Assembly (NCBI RefSeq): GCF_021735925.1
Contig: NZ_WMEA01000007.1
Span: 1-64,000, forward strand
DNA length: 64,000 nt
Direction: 5' to 3'
Origin: Loktanella sp. M215
Lineage (GTDB): Bacteria; Pseudomonadota; Alphaproteobacteria; Rhodobacterales; Rhodobacteraceae
The notes under the pieces were generated by a model that had not been told where the DNA came from, made no database searches, and worked only from the letters and a program-made list of their open reading frames with translations. A program made the position numbers and the translations under genes. This document shows positions 8,968 to 18,623 of the stretch, piece after piece. The stretch's first letter is position 1; each line of letters starts with the position of its first letter.

Positions 8968-10070
8968 GTCAGCACCGTCAGGTCCTTCGGAAAATGGGTC
9001 AGCGTCTCGTATCCGTCTTCCGTGATCAGCACGTCATCCTCAATCCGGACGCCAAAATTGCCGATCTGATACAGGCCGGGTTCATTCGTATAGACCGTTC
9101 CCGCCGGCAAAACCATGTGGTTCCCACGCATGATGTAGGGCGCCTCGTGCACGTCGCGTCCCAGACCGTGGCCGGTCTTGGTGCGGATACGGTCGGCGAA
9201 GGGCGACGATTCGAGCACGGAAATCACGGCGTCGTCGATGGCGTGGGCGGTGACGCCGGCGCGGGTGATGGCCAGCCCCGCCAGATTGGCCCGCAGCACG
9301 GTGTCATAGACCGCGCGGCCCTCGGCGGTGACATGGTCCAGAAATACCGTGCGGGTGATGTCAGCGCAGAACCCGTCGCAGCGCGCGCCGAAGTCCAGCA
9401 GCAACGCGTCACCGGCCTTGACGCGATAGTCGGCACGGGCGTGGGCGTGGGGCCGCGCCGATCCGTCACCGGCGGCCACGATGGGCGGGAACGACAGGTC
9501 GTCGGCGCCTTCGTCGAACAGCATCTGCACGAGGGTCTGTTCGATCTGCTTTTCGCTCTGCCCCAGCCGGACGGTCGCAAGCGTCCGCGTCAGGGCCCGT
9601 TCGGACATGTCGATGGCCCGCTGCAGTGCGGACAGATCGTCGGCGGTCTTGATCATGCGCAAGGCGGAAATCTCGCGTTCCGCATCGACGATTTTCAGGT
9701 CGGGCTGTGCTGCCAGCATCGCGTGGTGGACAAAGACGCGCATCACCTGCCCCTCGACCGCGACGGACGAAATGGACAGGTGTCGCATCAGGTCGTCAAA
9801 GGCGCGGGCATAGCCGTCCTGATCGCGCCAGTCGAAGACCGCACCGTCGAACCCGACCAGATCCCAGCTGCCGAGTTCGAGGTTCGACACGACCGCGGCG
9901 GCGGGGCCGTCCGCGGGAATGACCAGCACCAGCGGGCGTTCGTGGCTGCCGAACCCGTGCCGCACGGCGCGCATGAAATTGGGACCGGGGACCAGCGCCA
10001 CGGCATCGACCTTCAGGTCGGCGGCAACGGCGGCATACTCTGCCAAGCGATGGGCAAGGGTTTGGGTCAC
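8961..10070 (-). CDS. M24-family Xaa-Pro dipeptidase/aminopeptidase
   Basis: A 369-residue creatinase-like N-domain followed by a pita-bread M24 metallopeptidase domain. Metal ligands are visible in order: Asp in LLDFGARCDG, Asp in CADITRTVF, His in GHGLGRDVHEAPY, Glu in TNEPGLY and Glu in GVRIEDDVLI. The usual role is cleaving peptides next to proline; some relatives act on creatine or non-protein amides. It lies between the solute-binding protein and permease genes of a peptide importer, so it probably processes the imported peptide. A strong stem-loop separates it from the binding-protein gene. Confidence 0.88.
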   Translation of the reverse strand: MTQTLAHRLAEYAAVAADLKVDAVALVPGPNFMRAVRHGFGSHERPLVLVIPADGPAAAVVSNLELGSWDLVGFDGAVFDWRDQDGYARAFDDLMRHLSISSVAVEGQVMRVFVHHAMLAAQPDLKIVDAEREISALRMIKTADDLSALQRAIDMSERALTRTLATVRLGQSEKQIEQTLVQMLFDEGADDLSFPPIVAAGDGSARPHAHARADYRVKAGDALLLDFGARCDGFCADITRTVFLDHVTAEGRAVYDTVLRANLAGLAITRAGVTAHAIDDAVISVLESSPFADRIRTKTGHGLGRDVHEAPYIMRGNHMVLPAGTVYTNEPGLYQIGNFGVRIEDDVLITEDGYETLTHFPKDLTVLTC

Positions 10071-10097
10071 GTCAGGATATCCGTCTTTGAAACAGGA

Positions 10098-10125
10098 CGG
10101 GGCGGCACACCACGGTGCCGCCCCG
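10098..10125 (-). terminator. Stem-loop between binding-protein and peptidase genes
   Basis: A perfect 11-bp inverted repeat (CGGGGCGGCAC paired with GTGCCGCCCCG) with a 6-nt loop lies just after the stop codon of the peptide-binding protein gene. No strong T-tract follows, so it may be an attenuator or an mRNA-end stabiliser rather than a full terminator. Such structures commonly raise binding-protein levels over the permeases. Confidence 0.5.
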
Positions 10126-10143
10126 GATGGTCGGTGCGTCAGA

Positions 10144-11733
10144 TCACTCTTTCAGGCCGACCGCGTTGAAGATGTGGCCACCCAGCGGGTGCACGACATA
10201 GCCTTCGACCTCGGGACGCATGGTCATGTAGACGACCGAATGCGCGATCGTGTCCCAGGGCGCCTGATCCTTGAAGATCTGCTGTGCCTGTTCGTACAGC
10301 GGCGCACGCTCTTCCTGCGTCGGCAGAACCTTCGCATCCTGGATCAGCTTGTCGAAGTCTTCGTTGCACCAGTTGGCGCGGTTCGAGTTGCCGACCGCAT
10401 CGCAGCCCAGCAGCACGGCGAGGAAGTTGTCGGGATCACCGTTGTCGCCGGTCCAACCCAGCAGTACGGCTCCGTCGCGGTCAGCCGCCTTGGAGCGTTC
10501 CAAATACTCGCCCCACTCGTAGGACACGATCTCGACCTTGACGCCGACCTTGGACAGGTCGTCCTGCATCAGCTCGGCCATGCGGCGGGCATTCGGGTTG
10601 TAGGGACGCTGCACCGGCATCGCCCAGATCTTCATCGACAGGTCCGTGACGCCTTCGGCCTCCAGCATCGCCTTCGCGGCCTCGGGGTCGTATTGATCAT
10701 CCTCGATCCCGTCGTTGTAGGACCACATGGTCGGCGGAATCGGGTTCTTGGCGATCTGGCCGGAACCCTGGAACACCACGTCGATGATCGACTGCTTGTC
10801 GATCGCCATGTTCAGCGCCTTGCGGACTTTTGCATTGTCGAAGGGGGCCACGTTCGTGTTGTAGGCCAGATAGCCGACGTTCAGGCCTTCCTGTTCCATC
10901 ACGACGACGTCGGGGCTGTCCTTCATCGCCTGCACGTCGGCGGGGTTCGGATAGGCCATGATATGGCACTCACCGGCCTGCACCTTCTGATACCGGACCG
11001 AGGCGTCGGGCGTGATCGCGAAGATCAGGCTTTCGACCTTTGCCTTGTCGCCATAATAGTCGTCATTGCGCAGATAGCGGATGACGGCGTCCTTCTGGTA
11101 GGCCTGAAACTTGAACGGGCCGGTGCCGATCGGCGCTTGGTTCAGCATTTCCGGCGTGCCGGCTTCCATCATCGCGTCGGCGTATTCCTTCGACACGATC
11201 GACGCGAAATCCATCGCCATGTTCGCGATAAAGGGCGCCTCGGGGCGGGTCAGGTTGAACGTGACCGTATAGTCGTCGACCTTTTCGATGCTGCCCACCA
11301 GATCGGGCATCGACATGGACCCATAATATTCCCACGTGCCGCCGGAGTAGCTGTTGTAGGGGTTGTCCGGGTTGCCCTGACGGTCGAAGGTAAAGATCAC
11401 GTCGTCGGCGTTGAAATCGCGGGTCGGCGTGAACTGGTCGTTGGCGTGGAATTTGACGCCCTGACGCAGTTTGAACGTGACGGTCATGCCGTCCTCGGAC
11501 ACCTCCCAGCTTTCGGCCAGACCGGGCAGCACTTCGGTGGTGCCGACCTTGAACTCTGTCAGGTGGTCATAGATCGGGTGGCTGGATGCGTCAAAGGTCG
11601 TGCCGGCGGTATAAAGCGCCGGATCGAACCCTTCGGGTGACCCCTCCGAGCAATAGACGAGCGACTGGGCAGAGGCGGCGACCCCCACCGTGGCCAGCAG
11701 CAGGCCGGTGACTATGGACGTTCGAATGGACAT
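10144..11733 (-). CDS. Peptide ABC transporter solute-binding protein (DppA-like, SBP family 5)
   Basis: A 529-residue periplasmic binding protein. The N-terminal 22 residues (TSIVTGLLLATVGVAASAQS) form a signal peptide. The mature start LVYCSEGSPEGFDPALYTAG and the later KLRQGVKFH, FNADDVIFTFDR and MAIDKQSI segments are hallmarks of the DppA/OppA family. It captures di- or oligopeptides for the downstream permeases and ATPases. First gene of the operon. Confidence 0.93.
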   Translation of the reverse strand: MSIRTSIVTGLLLATVGVAASAQSLVYCSEGSPEGFDPALYTAGTTFDASSHPIYDHLTEFKVGTTEVLPGLAESWEVSEDGMTVTFKLRQGVKFHANDQFTPTRDFNADDVIFTFDRQGNPDNPYNSYSGGTWEYYGSMSMPDLVGSIEKVDDYTVTFNLTRPEAPFIANMAMDFASIVSKEYADAMMEAGTPEMLNQAPIGTGPFKFQAYQKDAVIRYLRNDDYYGDKAKVESLIFAITPDASVRYQKVQAGECHIMAYPNPADVQAMKDSPDVVVMEQEGLNVGYLAYNTNVAPFDNAKVRKALNMAIDKQSIIDVVFQGSGQIAKNPIPPTMWSYNDGIEDDQYDPEAAKAMLEAEGVTDLSMKIWAMPVQRPYNPNARRMAELMQDDLSKVGVKVEIVSYEWGEYLERSKAADRDGAVLLGWTGDNGDPDNFLAVLLGCDAVGNSNRANWCNEDFDKLIQDAKVLPTQEERAPLYEQAQQIFKDQAPWDTIAHSVVYMTMRPEVEGYVVHPLGGHIFNAVGLKE

Positions 11734-11763
11734 TTTGTATCTCCCGTTGGTTTCGTTTTTTGT

Positions 11764-12030
11764 TCAGGGCCAGCTGATCCGACCGCAACTTGTGTGACTA
11801 GGGCTGCATCGGAAAGATGCCCCCTGCCCCTTCGCATATCTGCGCTCTTCGACCGTCTGCAATATCTCGCCCTCGATAATGTGGATGAACTTTGCCCCAA
11901 CATGACGCTCATGGTTGGACGCGCAGCCGGGCGACAGGTTCAGAACAAACGACATCCGGTGCGGCCGCATGCGAGACCCCGAAGTGTCGGTGGTGGCGTC
12001 AGGCGGCCAGACTATCCCCCCAGAGGCCAG
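11764..12030 (-). pseudogene. Remnant of a cupin-domain protein
   Basis: The 485-bp gap between the binding-protein and UvrA-like genes holds an open stretch with a cupin-like core: LSPGCASNHERHVGAKF, then IHIIEGEILQTVEE, then a GQGASF turn and a late histidine. This matches the conserved HxH...E and G motifs of a small beta-barrel cupin. The frame is bounded by stops, lacks a convincing start and ends early, so I read it as a decayed gene fragment. The rest of the gap shows nothing coding but must contain the promoter of the peptide operon. The match is by eye only. Confidence 0.4.
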
Positions 12031-12218
12031 ACCAGATCATCGTTTCAGCCAAGCTGTGAGAATAAGAAACCGTCGTCAAGACAAAGATCGCGTTGCCCTT
12101 TGGTCAGTTTGGAATGTGCGTGGAACGCCCGGTGGACCTGACCGGTCCGGGATCGGGGGCATCCCGTTCTGGCCATCCTCGGACCGCAGGACTGGACGGT
12201 CGGATTGCCCCTACCCGG

Positions 12219-14714
12219 TCAACCGCGCACCCTGTGCACCGTCGGAAACAGGAACGGCGCGGTTTTGCTGGCGGTGGACCGGGCGACGTCGGACGGCGGA
12301 CCCTGGGCCACGATCCTGCCGCCGTCGTCACCGGCACCGGGGCCGATATCGACGATCCAGTCGCTGTGCCGCGCCACAAGCATGCTGTGTTCGACCATGA
12401 TGACGGAATTCCCGGCCGCGACCAGCCGGTCGAGTTGCGCCAGCAACAAGGTCACGTCGGCCGGATGCAGCCCGGTCGTCGGTTCGTCCAGAACATACAG
12501 CGTGTCGCTGCGCTGCGCGCGTTGCAGCTCTGTCGCCAGTTTGATCCGCTGCGCCTCTCCGCCCGACAATTCCGTGGCCGGTTGACCCAAGCGCAGATAG
12601 CCAAGGCCGACCTGCCGCAGCGCCGCGATCGCCCTTGAAATCGCGGGATCGTCCGCAAAGACATCCTCTGCCCGGTCCACCGTCAGATCCAGCACCTCTG
12701 CAATGGTCCTGTCGCGGTAGCGGATCTCCAGCGTTTCGTCGTTGTAGCGCTGGCCGCGACAGACCGGGCACGGCGCATAGACGCTGGGCAGGAACAGCAA
12801 TTCGACGCTGACGAAACCGGCGCCTTCGCAATGCGGGCAGCGGCCCTTGGCCACGTTGAAGGAAAAGCGACCGGCGTCGTAGCCTCTGGCGCGCGCTTCA
12901 CCCGTTGCAGCGAAGAGCTTGCGCACTTGGTCGAAGAGGCCCGTGTAGGTTGCCAGATTGGACCGCGGGGTGCGGCCGATGGGTTTCTGATCCACCACGA
13001 CCAGACGCCGGACATGCTGCATGCCGTCGAGGATATGCCCGCCAGTCGGGGTATCGAACTCCTGCTCCAGCAACTCCGGCTCATTGTCAGGGGTCTCAGT
13101 CGCGGGCTTTTGCCCCAGGGCGGTCCCGACGAACTCCACCAAGGCCTGACTGACCAGACTGGACTTGCCCGACCCGGACACGCCCGTCACCGTCGCCAGC
13201 ACCCCCAGCGGCAGGTCGATATCGACGTCCTGCAGGTTATTGCGTGTGACGCCTGCCAGACGCAGCCAGCCCGTTGGCCGTCTGGGCGTGCGGTCGCCAC
13301 CCTGCGGATCGTCGAACAGATGCTGCGCGGTCCGAGAGGTCTGCACCTCCTTCAGCCCATCGACCGGGCCGCTGTAAACGACCGTGCCACCTTCTGTTCC
13401 CGCATCCGGGCCGATGTCCACGATCCAGTCCGCATGGCGGATGACATTGACGTCGTGTTCCACCACGAACAGGGAATTGCCGGCGCCCTTCAGGTCATCC
13501 AGGGCACCCAGCAGCGCCTGCGTATCGGACGGGTGCAGCCCCGCCGAGGGTTCGTCCAGCACGTAGACCACGCCGAACAACTGCGACCGGATTTGCGTCG
13601 CCAGCCGCAGGCGCTGCATCTCTCCCGGCGACAGGGTCGCGGTATTGCGGTCCAGCGACAGATAGCCAAGGCCAAGGCGGGTCAGTGCGGCCACGCGGAC
13701 CATGATATCGCGCGTGATGCGCTGCGCCACGATGGTCTTTTCTGGCGCTTGGTCATCCATCACCGGGCCGCGGTCCGCCCGCTTGCGCAGCAAGGCGGCC
13801 AGATCCTGCAGCGTCAACCGCGAGATTTGTCCGATATCGAAGCCTTCGAAGGTGACCGACAGCGACGCCTGCTTCAGCTTCTTGCCGTCGCAGACCGGAC
13901 AGACAGAGATATCCATGAACTGGGACACGCGCTTTTTCGTGCGCAGGCTTTGCGTCGTGGCAAAGGAATGCAGCACGTAATTCCGCGCACTGGTGAAGGT
14001 GCCCATGTAGGTCGGCGAGCGGTCCTCCGCGCGGGCCTTTCGCGTCTCCTCTGGCGTCATCCGGGCATAGACAGGCACCTCGGGCGCGTCGTCGGTGAAC
14101 AGGATCCAGTCGCGGGTCTCGCGCGGCAGATCCTGCCAGGGCGTGTCGATGTCATAACCAAGTGAGATCAGGATATCGCGCAGGTTCTGCCCGCCCCAGG
14201 CGGGCGGCCAGCCGGCGATGGCACCGTCGCGGATCGTCTTCGTCGGATCGGGGACCAGCAGGTCTTCGGTCACGTCGAACACGCGCCCGATGCCGTGGCA
14301 GCGCGGGCAGGCCCCGTCAGGGGTGTTGGGCGAAAACGCATCCGCGTAAAGGATCCCCTGCCCGTCCGGATAATCGCCTGCGCGGGAATAGAGCATCCGC
14401 AACCCGTTCGAGATCGTCGTCACGCTGCCGACCGACGACCGCGCAGAGGGTGCACCCCGTTGCTGCTGCAGGGCGACGGCAGGCGGCAGCCCCTCGATGC
14501 TGTCCACATCGGGCTCTCCCACCTGATCGATCAGGCGCCGGGCGTAGGGCGATACGGAGTCCAGAAACCGCCACTGGGATTCTGCAAAGAGCGTGCCGAA
14601 CGCCAGAGACGATTTGCCAGAGCCAGAGATCCCGGTAAAGACCACCAGCGCGTCGCGCGGCACATCGATATCGACGTCCTTGAGGTTATGGACACGCGCG
14701 CCCCGCACCCGCAC
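12219..14714 (-). CDS. UvrA-like excinuclease ABC-family ATPase (short paralogue)
   Basis: An 831-residue protein with two ABC ATPase modules: Walker [13 protein letters not shown] near the N-terminus and [12 protein letters not shown] in the second half. Signatures are [15 protein letters not shown] and [15 protein letters not shown]. Zinc-finger cysteines appear as CPVCDGKKL and as CPHCEGAGF...CPVCRGQRY. It is about 100 residues shorter than housekeeping UvrA (near 940), like the class often found beside drug-resistance or accessory loci, and may lack part of the UvrB-binding region. The start is unclear: the GTG at 14714 begins at [11 protein letters not shown], while the frame stays open upstream without an ATG. 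Confidence 0.85.
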   Translation of the reverse strand: MRVRGARVHNLKDVDIDVPRDALVVFTGISGSGKSSLAFGTLFAESQWRFLDSVSPYARRLIDQVGEPDVDSIEGLPPAVALQQQRGAPSARSSVGSVTTISNGLRMLYSRAGDYPDGQGILYADAFSPNTPDGACPRCHGIGRVFDVTEDLLVPDPTKTIRDGAIAGWPPAWGGQNLRDILISLGYDIDTPWQDLPRETRDWILFTDDAPEVPVYARMTPEETRKARAEDRSPTYMGTFTSARNYVLHSFATTQSLRTKKRVSQFMDISVCPVCDGKKLKQASLSVTFEGFDIGQISRLTLQDLAALLRKRADRGPVMDDQAPEKTIVAQRITRDIMVRVAALTRLGLGYLSLDRNTATLSPGEMQRLRLATQIRSQLFGVVYVLDEPSAGLHPSDTQALLGALDDLKGAGNSLFVVEHDVNVIRHADWIVDIGPDAGTEGGTVVYSGPVDGLKEVQTSRTAQHLFDDPQGGDRTPRRPTGWLRLAGVTRNNLQDVDIDLPLGVLATVTGVSGSGKSSLVSQALVEFVGTALGQKPATETPDNEPELLEQEFDTPTGGHILDGMQHVRRLVVVDQKPIGRTPRSNLATYTGLFDQVRKLFAATGEARARGYDAGRFSFNVAKGRCPHCEGAGFVSVELLFLPSVYAPCPVCRGQRYNDETLEIRYRDRTIAEVLDLTVDRAEDVFADDPAISRAIAALRQVGLGYLRLGQPATELSGGEAQRIKLATELQRAQRSDTLYVLDEPTTGLHPADVTLLLAQLDRLVAAGNSVIMVEHSMLVARHSDWIVDIGPGAGDDGGRIVAQGPPSDVARSTASKTAPFLFPTVHRVRG

Positions 14715-14856
14715 ACAGTTTTCAGGGCTGATGCGCGCCTTGTCTGATGGACCTTGAGTGATCTGACGACCTCGTTTGCTGTTCCGGCCGTCAGCGACAG
14801 CCTTGCTTGATCTGGCGCCTGCCGGCGAAAGCGATGGCAGGCGCCAGCCTGTGGCA

Positions 14857-16134
14857 TCAGTCCCGCTGTTGCCCGTTGCCGTAGACGAAATACTTGAAGC
14901 TGGTCAGTTGTTCCGCCCCAACCGGTCCGCGGGCGTGCATCTTGCCTGTCGCGATCCCGATTTCTGCGCCCATGCCGAATTCGCCGCCGTCGGAAAACTG
15001 GGTGGAGGCGTTGTGCATCACGACCGCTGAATCGATGGCCGCCATGAAGCGTCTGGCAACCGACACATCCTCTGCCACGATGGCATCCGTATGACCGGAC
15101 GAATGCTGCTGCACGAAGGCGATGGCCGCATCCGCATCATCCACGATCTTCACCGACATGATATTGCTCAGGTATTCCGTGTTCCAGTCGTCATCGGTCG
15201 CCGCCGTCATCTCTGGCAGGATCCGCCGCGCCGCGGCGTCACCACGCAGTTCGCAATCGTCCAGGGCCGCCGCCAGCTGTGGCAGCACCTGATCCGCAAT
15301 CGCGGCGTCGATCACGACACATTCCGTGGCACCACAAATGCCGGTCCGGCGCATCTTGGCATTGCGGACGATGCCGACGGCCTTTTCGATGTCGGCGCTT
15401 TCGTGCAGATACGTGTGGTTGTTGCCGTCGAGGTGCAGCAGCGTCGGCACACGCGCCTCGCGCTGGACCAGCGACACGAGGCCCCTGCCCCCGCGTGGAA
15501 TGACAAGGTCGACCGTGTCCGTGCTGTGCAGCAGCGCCTTGACCGCCTCGCGGTCGCGCGTGTCGACCATCTGCACGGCGTCCTGCGGCAGACCCGCCGC
15601 GGCAAGTCCCTGCGTCAGACAGGCCACGATGACACGAGAGGACTGCAGGCTTTCAGAGCCACCCCGCAGGATGACGGCGTTGCCCGACTTGATGCACAGC
15701 GCGCCTGCGTCGGACCCGACGTTCGGGCGGGATTCGTAGATCATCGCGATCACGCCGATGGGCACGCTGACGCGGTCGATCTTCAACCCGTTGGGCCGGT
15801 CGAAGGTCGCAAGCGTGCGACCCAGCGGATCGTCCTGCCCCGCGATTGCATCCAGCGCGTCGGCCATGCCGGCCACGCGATCCTCGGTCAGCGTCAGGCG
15901 ATCGACAAAGGCCGCGTCCTTGCCGCTGTCGCTGATGCTGTCCAGATCCTTGGCATTCGCCGCCAGAATATCGGCGGTGCGGGCGCGTAACGCCTTGGCC
16001 GCTTCGGTCAGCGCCAGATTGCGGGCCTCGGTCGTGGCCATGGACAGATCGCGGGCCGCGGCCTTGGCGCGGCGGCCAAGGTCGGCCACGACGGCTGCAA
16101 CGTCCGGGTTCGTCTCAGTGCTCATGTCGTTCAT
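14857..16134 (-). CDS. proA: Glutamate-5-semialdehyde dehydrogenase
   Basis: A 425-residue NADPH-dependent gamma-glutamyl phosphate reductase, the second step of proline synthesis. Family motifs include [31 protein letters not shown], and the catalytic cysteine in [15 protein letters not shown] 16134 is preceded by AAAGGAG at good spacing, which decides against the ATG at 16167. It lies 36 bp after proC on the same strand, so proC-proA form one operon facing away from proB. Confidence 0.96.
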   Translation of the reverse strand: MNDMSTETNPDVAAVVADLGRRAKAAARDLSMATTEARNLALTEAAKALRARTADILAANAKDLDSISDSGKDAAFVDRLTLTEDRVAGMADALDAIAGQDDPLGRTLATFDRPNGLKIDRVSVPIGVIAMIYESRPNVGSDAGALCIKSGNAVILRGGSESLQSSRVIVACLTQGLAAAGLPQDAVQMVDTRDREAVKALLHSTDTVDLVIPRGGRGLVSLVQREARVPTLLHLDGNNHTYLHESADIEKAVGIVRNAKMRRTGICGATECVVIDAAIADQVLPQLAAALDDCELRGDAAARRILPEMTAATDDDWNTEYLSNIMSVKIVDDADAAIAFVQQHSSGHTDAIVAEDVSVARRFMAAIDSAVVMHNASTQFSDGGEFGMGAEIGIATGKMHARGPVGAEQLTSFKYFVYGNGQQRD

Positions 16135-16170
16135 TGTGTCTCCTTTCGGTGGCAGTCCAACCGCCACGTC

Positions 16171-16950
16171 TTACTTCAGTTCACCCGCGCGGACGTAGGC
16201 CGCCTGCAGGGTGCTGTGAAACAGATCGTCCAGCGCGCCGTCGCGCATCAACGCAGTCAGACCCGCCTGGGTCGTGCCGTTCTTGCTGGTGACGGAGTTG
16301 CGCAGCTCCTCCAGCGTCAGATCGGACTGGCGGGCGGCCTCGACCGTGCCGCTAACCGTATCGAAGACCAGCGTGCGGGCCGTGTCATGGTCAAAGCCAA
16401 GCGCCTCGGCGGCGGCGACATAGCTGCGCAGCACCTCGAAGATGTAACCGGGGCCGCTGCCGCTGACGGCGGTCAGGCGGTCGATCCGGTCTTCGCTGTC
16501 GACCGGGATGCAGGTGCCGGTCTGGTCGATCAGGTCCGTGATCTCTCGCGTCTGCTGCGCCGTGCAGCGGTCGTTGGCATAAAGCCCCGAGACGCCCATC
16601 CCGACAAGGGCGGCCATGTTCGGCATGACGCGCACGATGGCTGCGTCACCGACGACCTTTTCCAGCGACGCAACGCTGGCGCCTGCCGCGATCGACACGA
16701 AGGTGCCGCCGTCTTTCAGCGAATGTACGTAGTCCGGCAGCACATCTGCGATCATCTGCGGCTTGATCGCGATCAGGACGACGTCGAAGGCCCCGGATGG
16801 CAGATCTGTCGCTTTTGACACATGTGTCACGCCGTCGGGCAGGTCGCTGGCCGCGGGGTCAGCGACGGTGAAACTGTGTGCGCCGTGGCTGGTCCACTGG
16901 CGCAACATCGCACCACCCATCTTACCGCAGCCGATCAAGAGTATGTTCAT
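16171..16950 (-). CDS. proC: Pyrroline-5-carboxylate reductase
   Basis: A 259-residue NAD(P)H-dependent enzyme for the last step of proline synthesis. The N-terminal Rossmann motif is NILLIGCGKMGGAML. The C-terminal signature is visible as LTAVSGSGPGYIFEV and LRNSVTSKNGTTQAGL, with G/N substitutions where ProC usually has PGGTT. The ATG at 16950 is preceded by GAAGGAG, so I did not use the long N-terminal extension that the frame permits. First gene of the proC-proA operon. Confidence 0.95.
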   Translation of the reverse strand: MNILLIGCGKMGGAMLRQWTSHGAHSFTVADPAASDLPDGVTHVSKATDLPSGAFDVVLIAIKPQMIADVLPDYVHSLKDGGTFVSIAAGASVASLEKVVGDAAIVRVMPNMAALVGMGVSGLYANDRCTAQQTREITDLIDQTGTCIPVDSEDRIDRLTAVSGSGPGYIFEVLRSYVAAAEALGFDHDTARTLVFDTVSGTVEAARQSDLTLEELRNSVTSKNGTTQAGLTALMRDGALDDLFHSTLQAAYVRAGELK

Positions 16951-17158
16951 CTTCGTCTCCTTCTTTCGCTTTGACCGCATCGACCGTCCGGTCGTGGCGA
17001 TGCCGCCTTGCACCGTCTCGCAGCCCCGCGACGCGACGCCCGTTTCCGGGTCGGTGTGCGCTTGCCGATCCTTGGCCCCGGACCGCGACCTGTTTGCGCT
17101 TGGGGGGCAGGTCCATGTTACAAGCCGGCGAATCATTGAATGGGCAGTGCTACAGGGC

Positions 17159-17174
17159 TGCGTCGAACGACGCA
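17159..17174. promoter_or_regulatory. Palindrome in the proC/proB divergent promoter region
   Basis: TGCGTCG-AA-CGACGCA is a perfect 7-bp inverted repeat, 50 bp upstream of proB in the 273-bp spacer between divergent proC and proB. It may be an operator that controls both directions. No regulator gene is adjacent, so the binder is unknown. Confidence 0.4.
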
Positions 17175-17223
17175 AACCGATAGCACTTTATCCATTCCGA
17201 ACAACAATTTACCGGAGGCACCC

Positions 17224-18384
17224 ATGCCTAAGAAGAAAAAGATCGTCGTCAAGATCGGATCGAGCCTGCTTGCGAACGACGAGAATCTGACCCTGCGCTA
17301 TGCCTTTATCAACGGGCTGCTCAGCGACCTCGCGCAGCTGAAAAAGGAAGGTTACGACATCATCCTGACGTCCTCCGGGTCGGTCGCCCTTGGCCTGAAC
17401 ATGGTCGGCAAGCGCCCCGAAGATGCGGGTATTCTGGACAAGCAGGCGGCGGCCGCCTGTGGTCAGCCGCTGCTGATGAATGCCTACCGCCAGATCGCGT
17501 CGGAACACAACATGGACGTGGCCCAGATGCTGGTGTCGGTCGGCGACATGGAAGAACGGCGCCGGTTCCTGAACATCAAGAACACCATGCTGCGGTTGTT
17601 CGAAAACGACATCCTGCCGATCATCAACGAAAACGACTCGGTCGCGACCCGCGACCTGCGTGTGGGCGACAACGACCGCCTATCCGCCAAGGTGGCCCAG
17701 ATGGTCGAAGCGGACCTGCTGGTCATCCTGACGAGTGTCGACGGCCTGTACGACCGCGATCCGTCCGAACCGGGCGCCAAGTTCATCGCGGAAATCGACG
17801 ATGTCAGCGAACACCTCGAGTCCACCACCGCCATCAGCGCCCTTGGCAGCGGCGGCATGCTGACCAAGATGCAGGCGGCCAACATGGCCCAGAACGCGGG
17901 CGTTGAGACGATCATCGCCGAAGGCATCATCGAACGGCCGATTTCGTCGGTCCTGCACAAGGAACGCCGGTTCACCCGTTGCCTTGTCACCGGCAAGACG
18001 GCGTCGCCGCTCATGGTCTGGCTCAGCAACAGATTGCAGGTCTCGGGTACGCTGGTCGTGTCGAACGCCGTGGCAGAGGCCGTGGCCGGCGGTGACTACG
18101 GGATCGGTCGGCATGACATCATATCGATCCAGGGCGATTTCACCAAGGGCGATGTCCTGCATGTCTATGACGAAGACGGCACGGAAGTCGCGCGCGGCCT
18201 GACGAACTTTTCGTCGGAAGAGACGATGCTGATGGCACGGCACCTCGACATGAATGTGGAAGATGTGATCGGCTACAAGACGAAAAGCGACGTGATCGGT
18301 GTCGAGAACATGCTGGTGCTGGAGCAGAACCACCTGCCGCTTGACGCGCCACAGGACGACCCGAAGCTGGTCGTGCCAGCCTAG
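17224..18384 (+). CDS. proB: Glutamate 5-kinase
   Basis: A 386-residue kinase that phosphorylates glutamate at the first step of proline synthesis. The amino-acid-kinase domain has VVKIGSSLLAND, SSGSVALGLNM, INENDSVATRDLRVGDND and LTSVDGLYDRDP, followed by GSGGMLTKMQAA. The C-terminal part has a PUA-type domain (about residues 280-370). The start at 17224 follows GGAGG at ideal spacing. Together with divergent proC-proA it gives a full glutamate-to-proline pathway at one locus. That layout differs from the usual scattered pro genes and could serve osmotic proline production. Confidence 0.95.
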   Translation: MPKKKKIVVKIGSSLLANDENLTLRYAFINGLLSDLAQLKKEGYDIILTSSGSVALGLNMVGKRPEDAGILDKQAAAACGQPLLMNAYRQIASEHNMDVAQMLVSVGDMEERRRFLNIKNTMLRLFENDILPIINENDSVATRDLRVGDNDRLSAKVAQMVEADLLVILTSVDGLYDRDPSEPGAKFIAEIDDVSEHLESTTAISALGSGGMLTKMQAANMAQNAGVETIIAEGIIERPISSVLHKERRFTRCLVTGKTASPLMVWLSNRLQVSGTLVVSNAVAEAVAGGDYGIGRHDIISIQGDFTKGDVLHVYDEDGTEVARGLTNFSSEETMLMARHLDMNVEDVIGYKTKSDVIGVENMLVLEQNHLPLDAPQDDPKLVVPA

Positions 18385-18391
18385 GACTGTT

Positions 18392-18427
18392 CCTGCATCG
18401 CGATGACGGGTGCCACCGCGATGCAGG
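18392..18427 (+). terminator. Stem-loop downstream of proB
   Basis: CCTGCATCGCG and CGCGATGCAGG form a perfect 11-bp stem with a 14-nt loop, 8 bp after the proB stop. There is no T-run, so factor-independent termination is not assured, but the position fits an mRNA 3' end. Confidence 0.5.
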
Positions 18428-18623
18428 CCACGGCAGCCGCTGGGGACGGGCTGCCTGATCGTTTCAGGGGCGGCCCGTCCCAAGATCACGCAGGCCCCCT
18501 ACCCTGCCGTCGCGGCCCGTTGTAGGAGCGGGGGGTGCGCTGCGCCTTGCCCGTCAAACGACACGGTCACAGGCAGCGCAGGACGGCCCCGCGATGCCAT
18601 GTGACAGGATACGAAGCGCCACC

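Noticed and set aside
9919..11640. 573-residue plus-strand open frame
   Set aside because: Antisense to the clear solute-binding protein gene; composition is typical of GC-rich shadow frames.
12831..14165. 444-residue plus-strand open frame opposite the UvrA-like gene
   Set aside because: Antisense to conserved ABC motifs; no recognisable domain.
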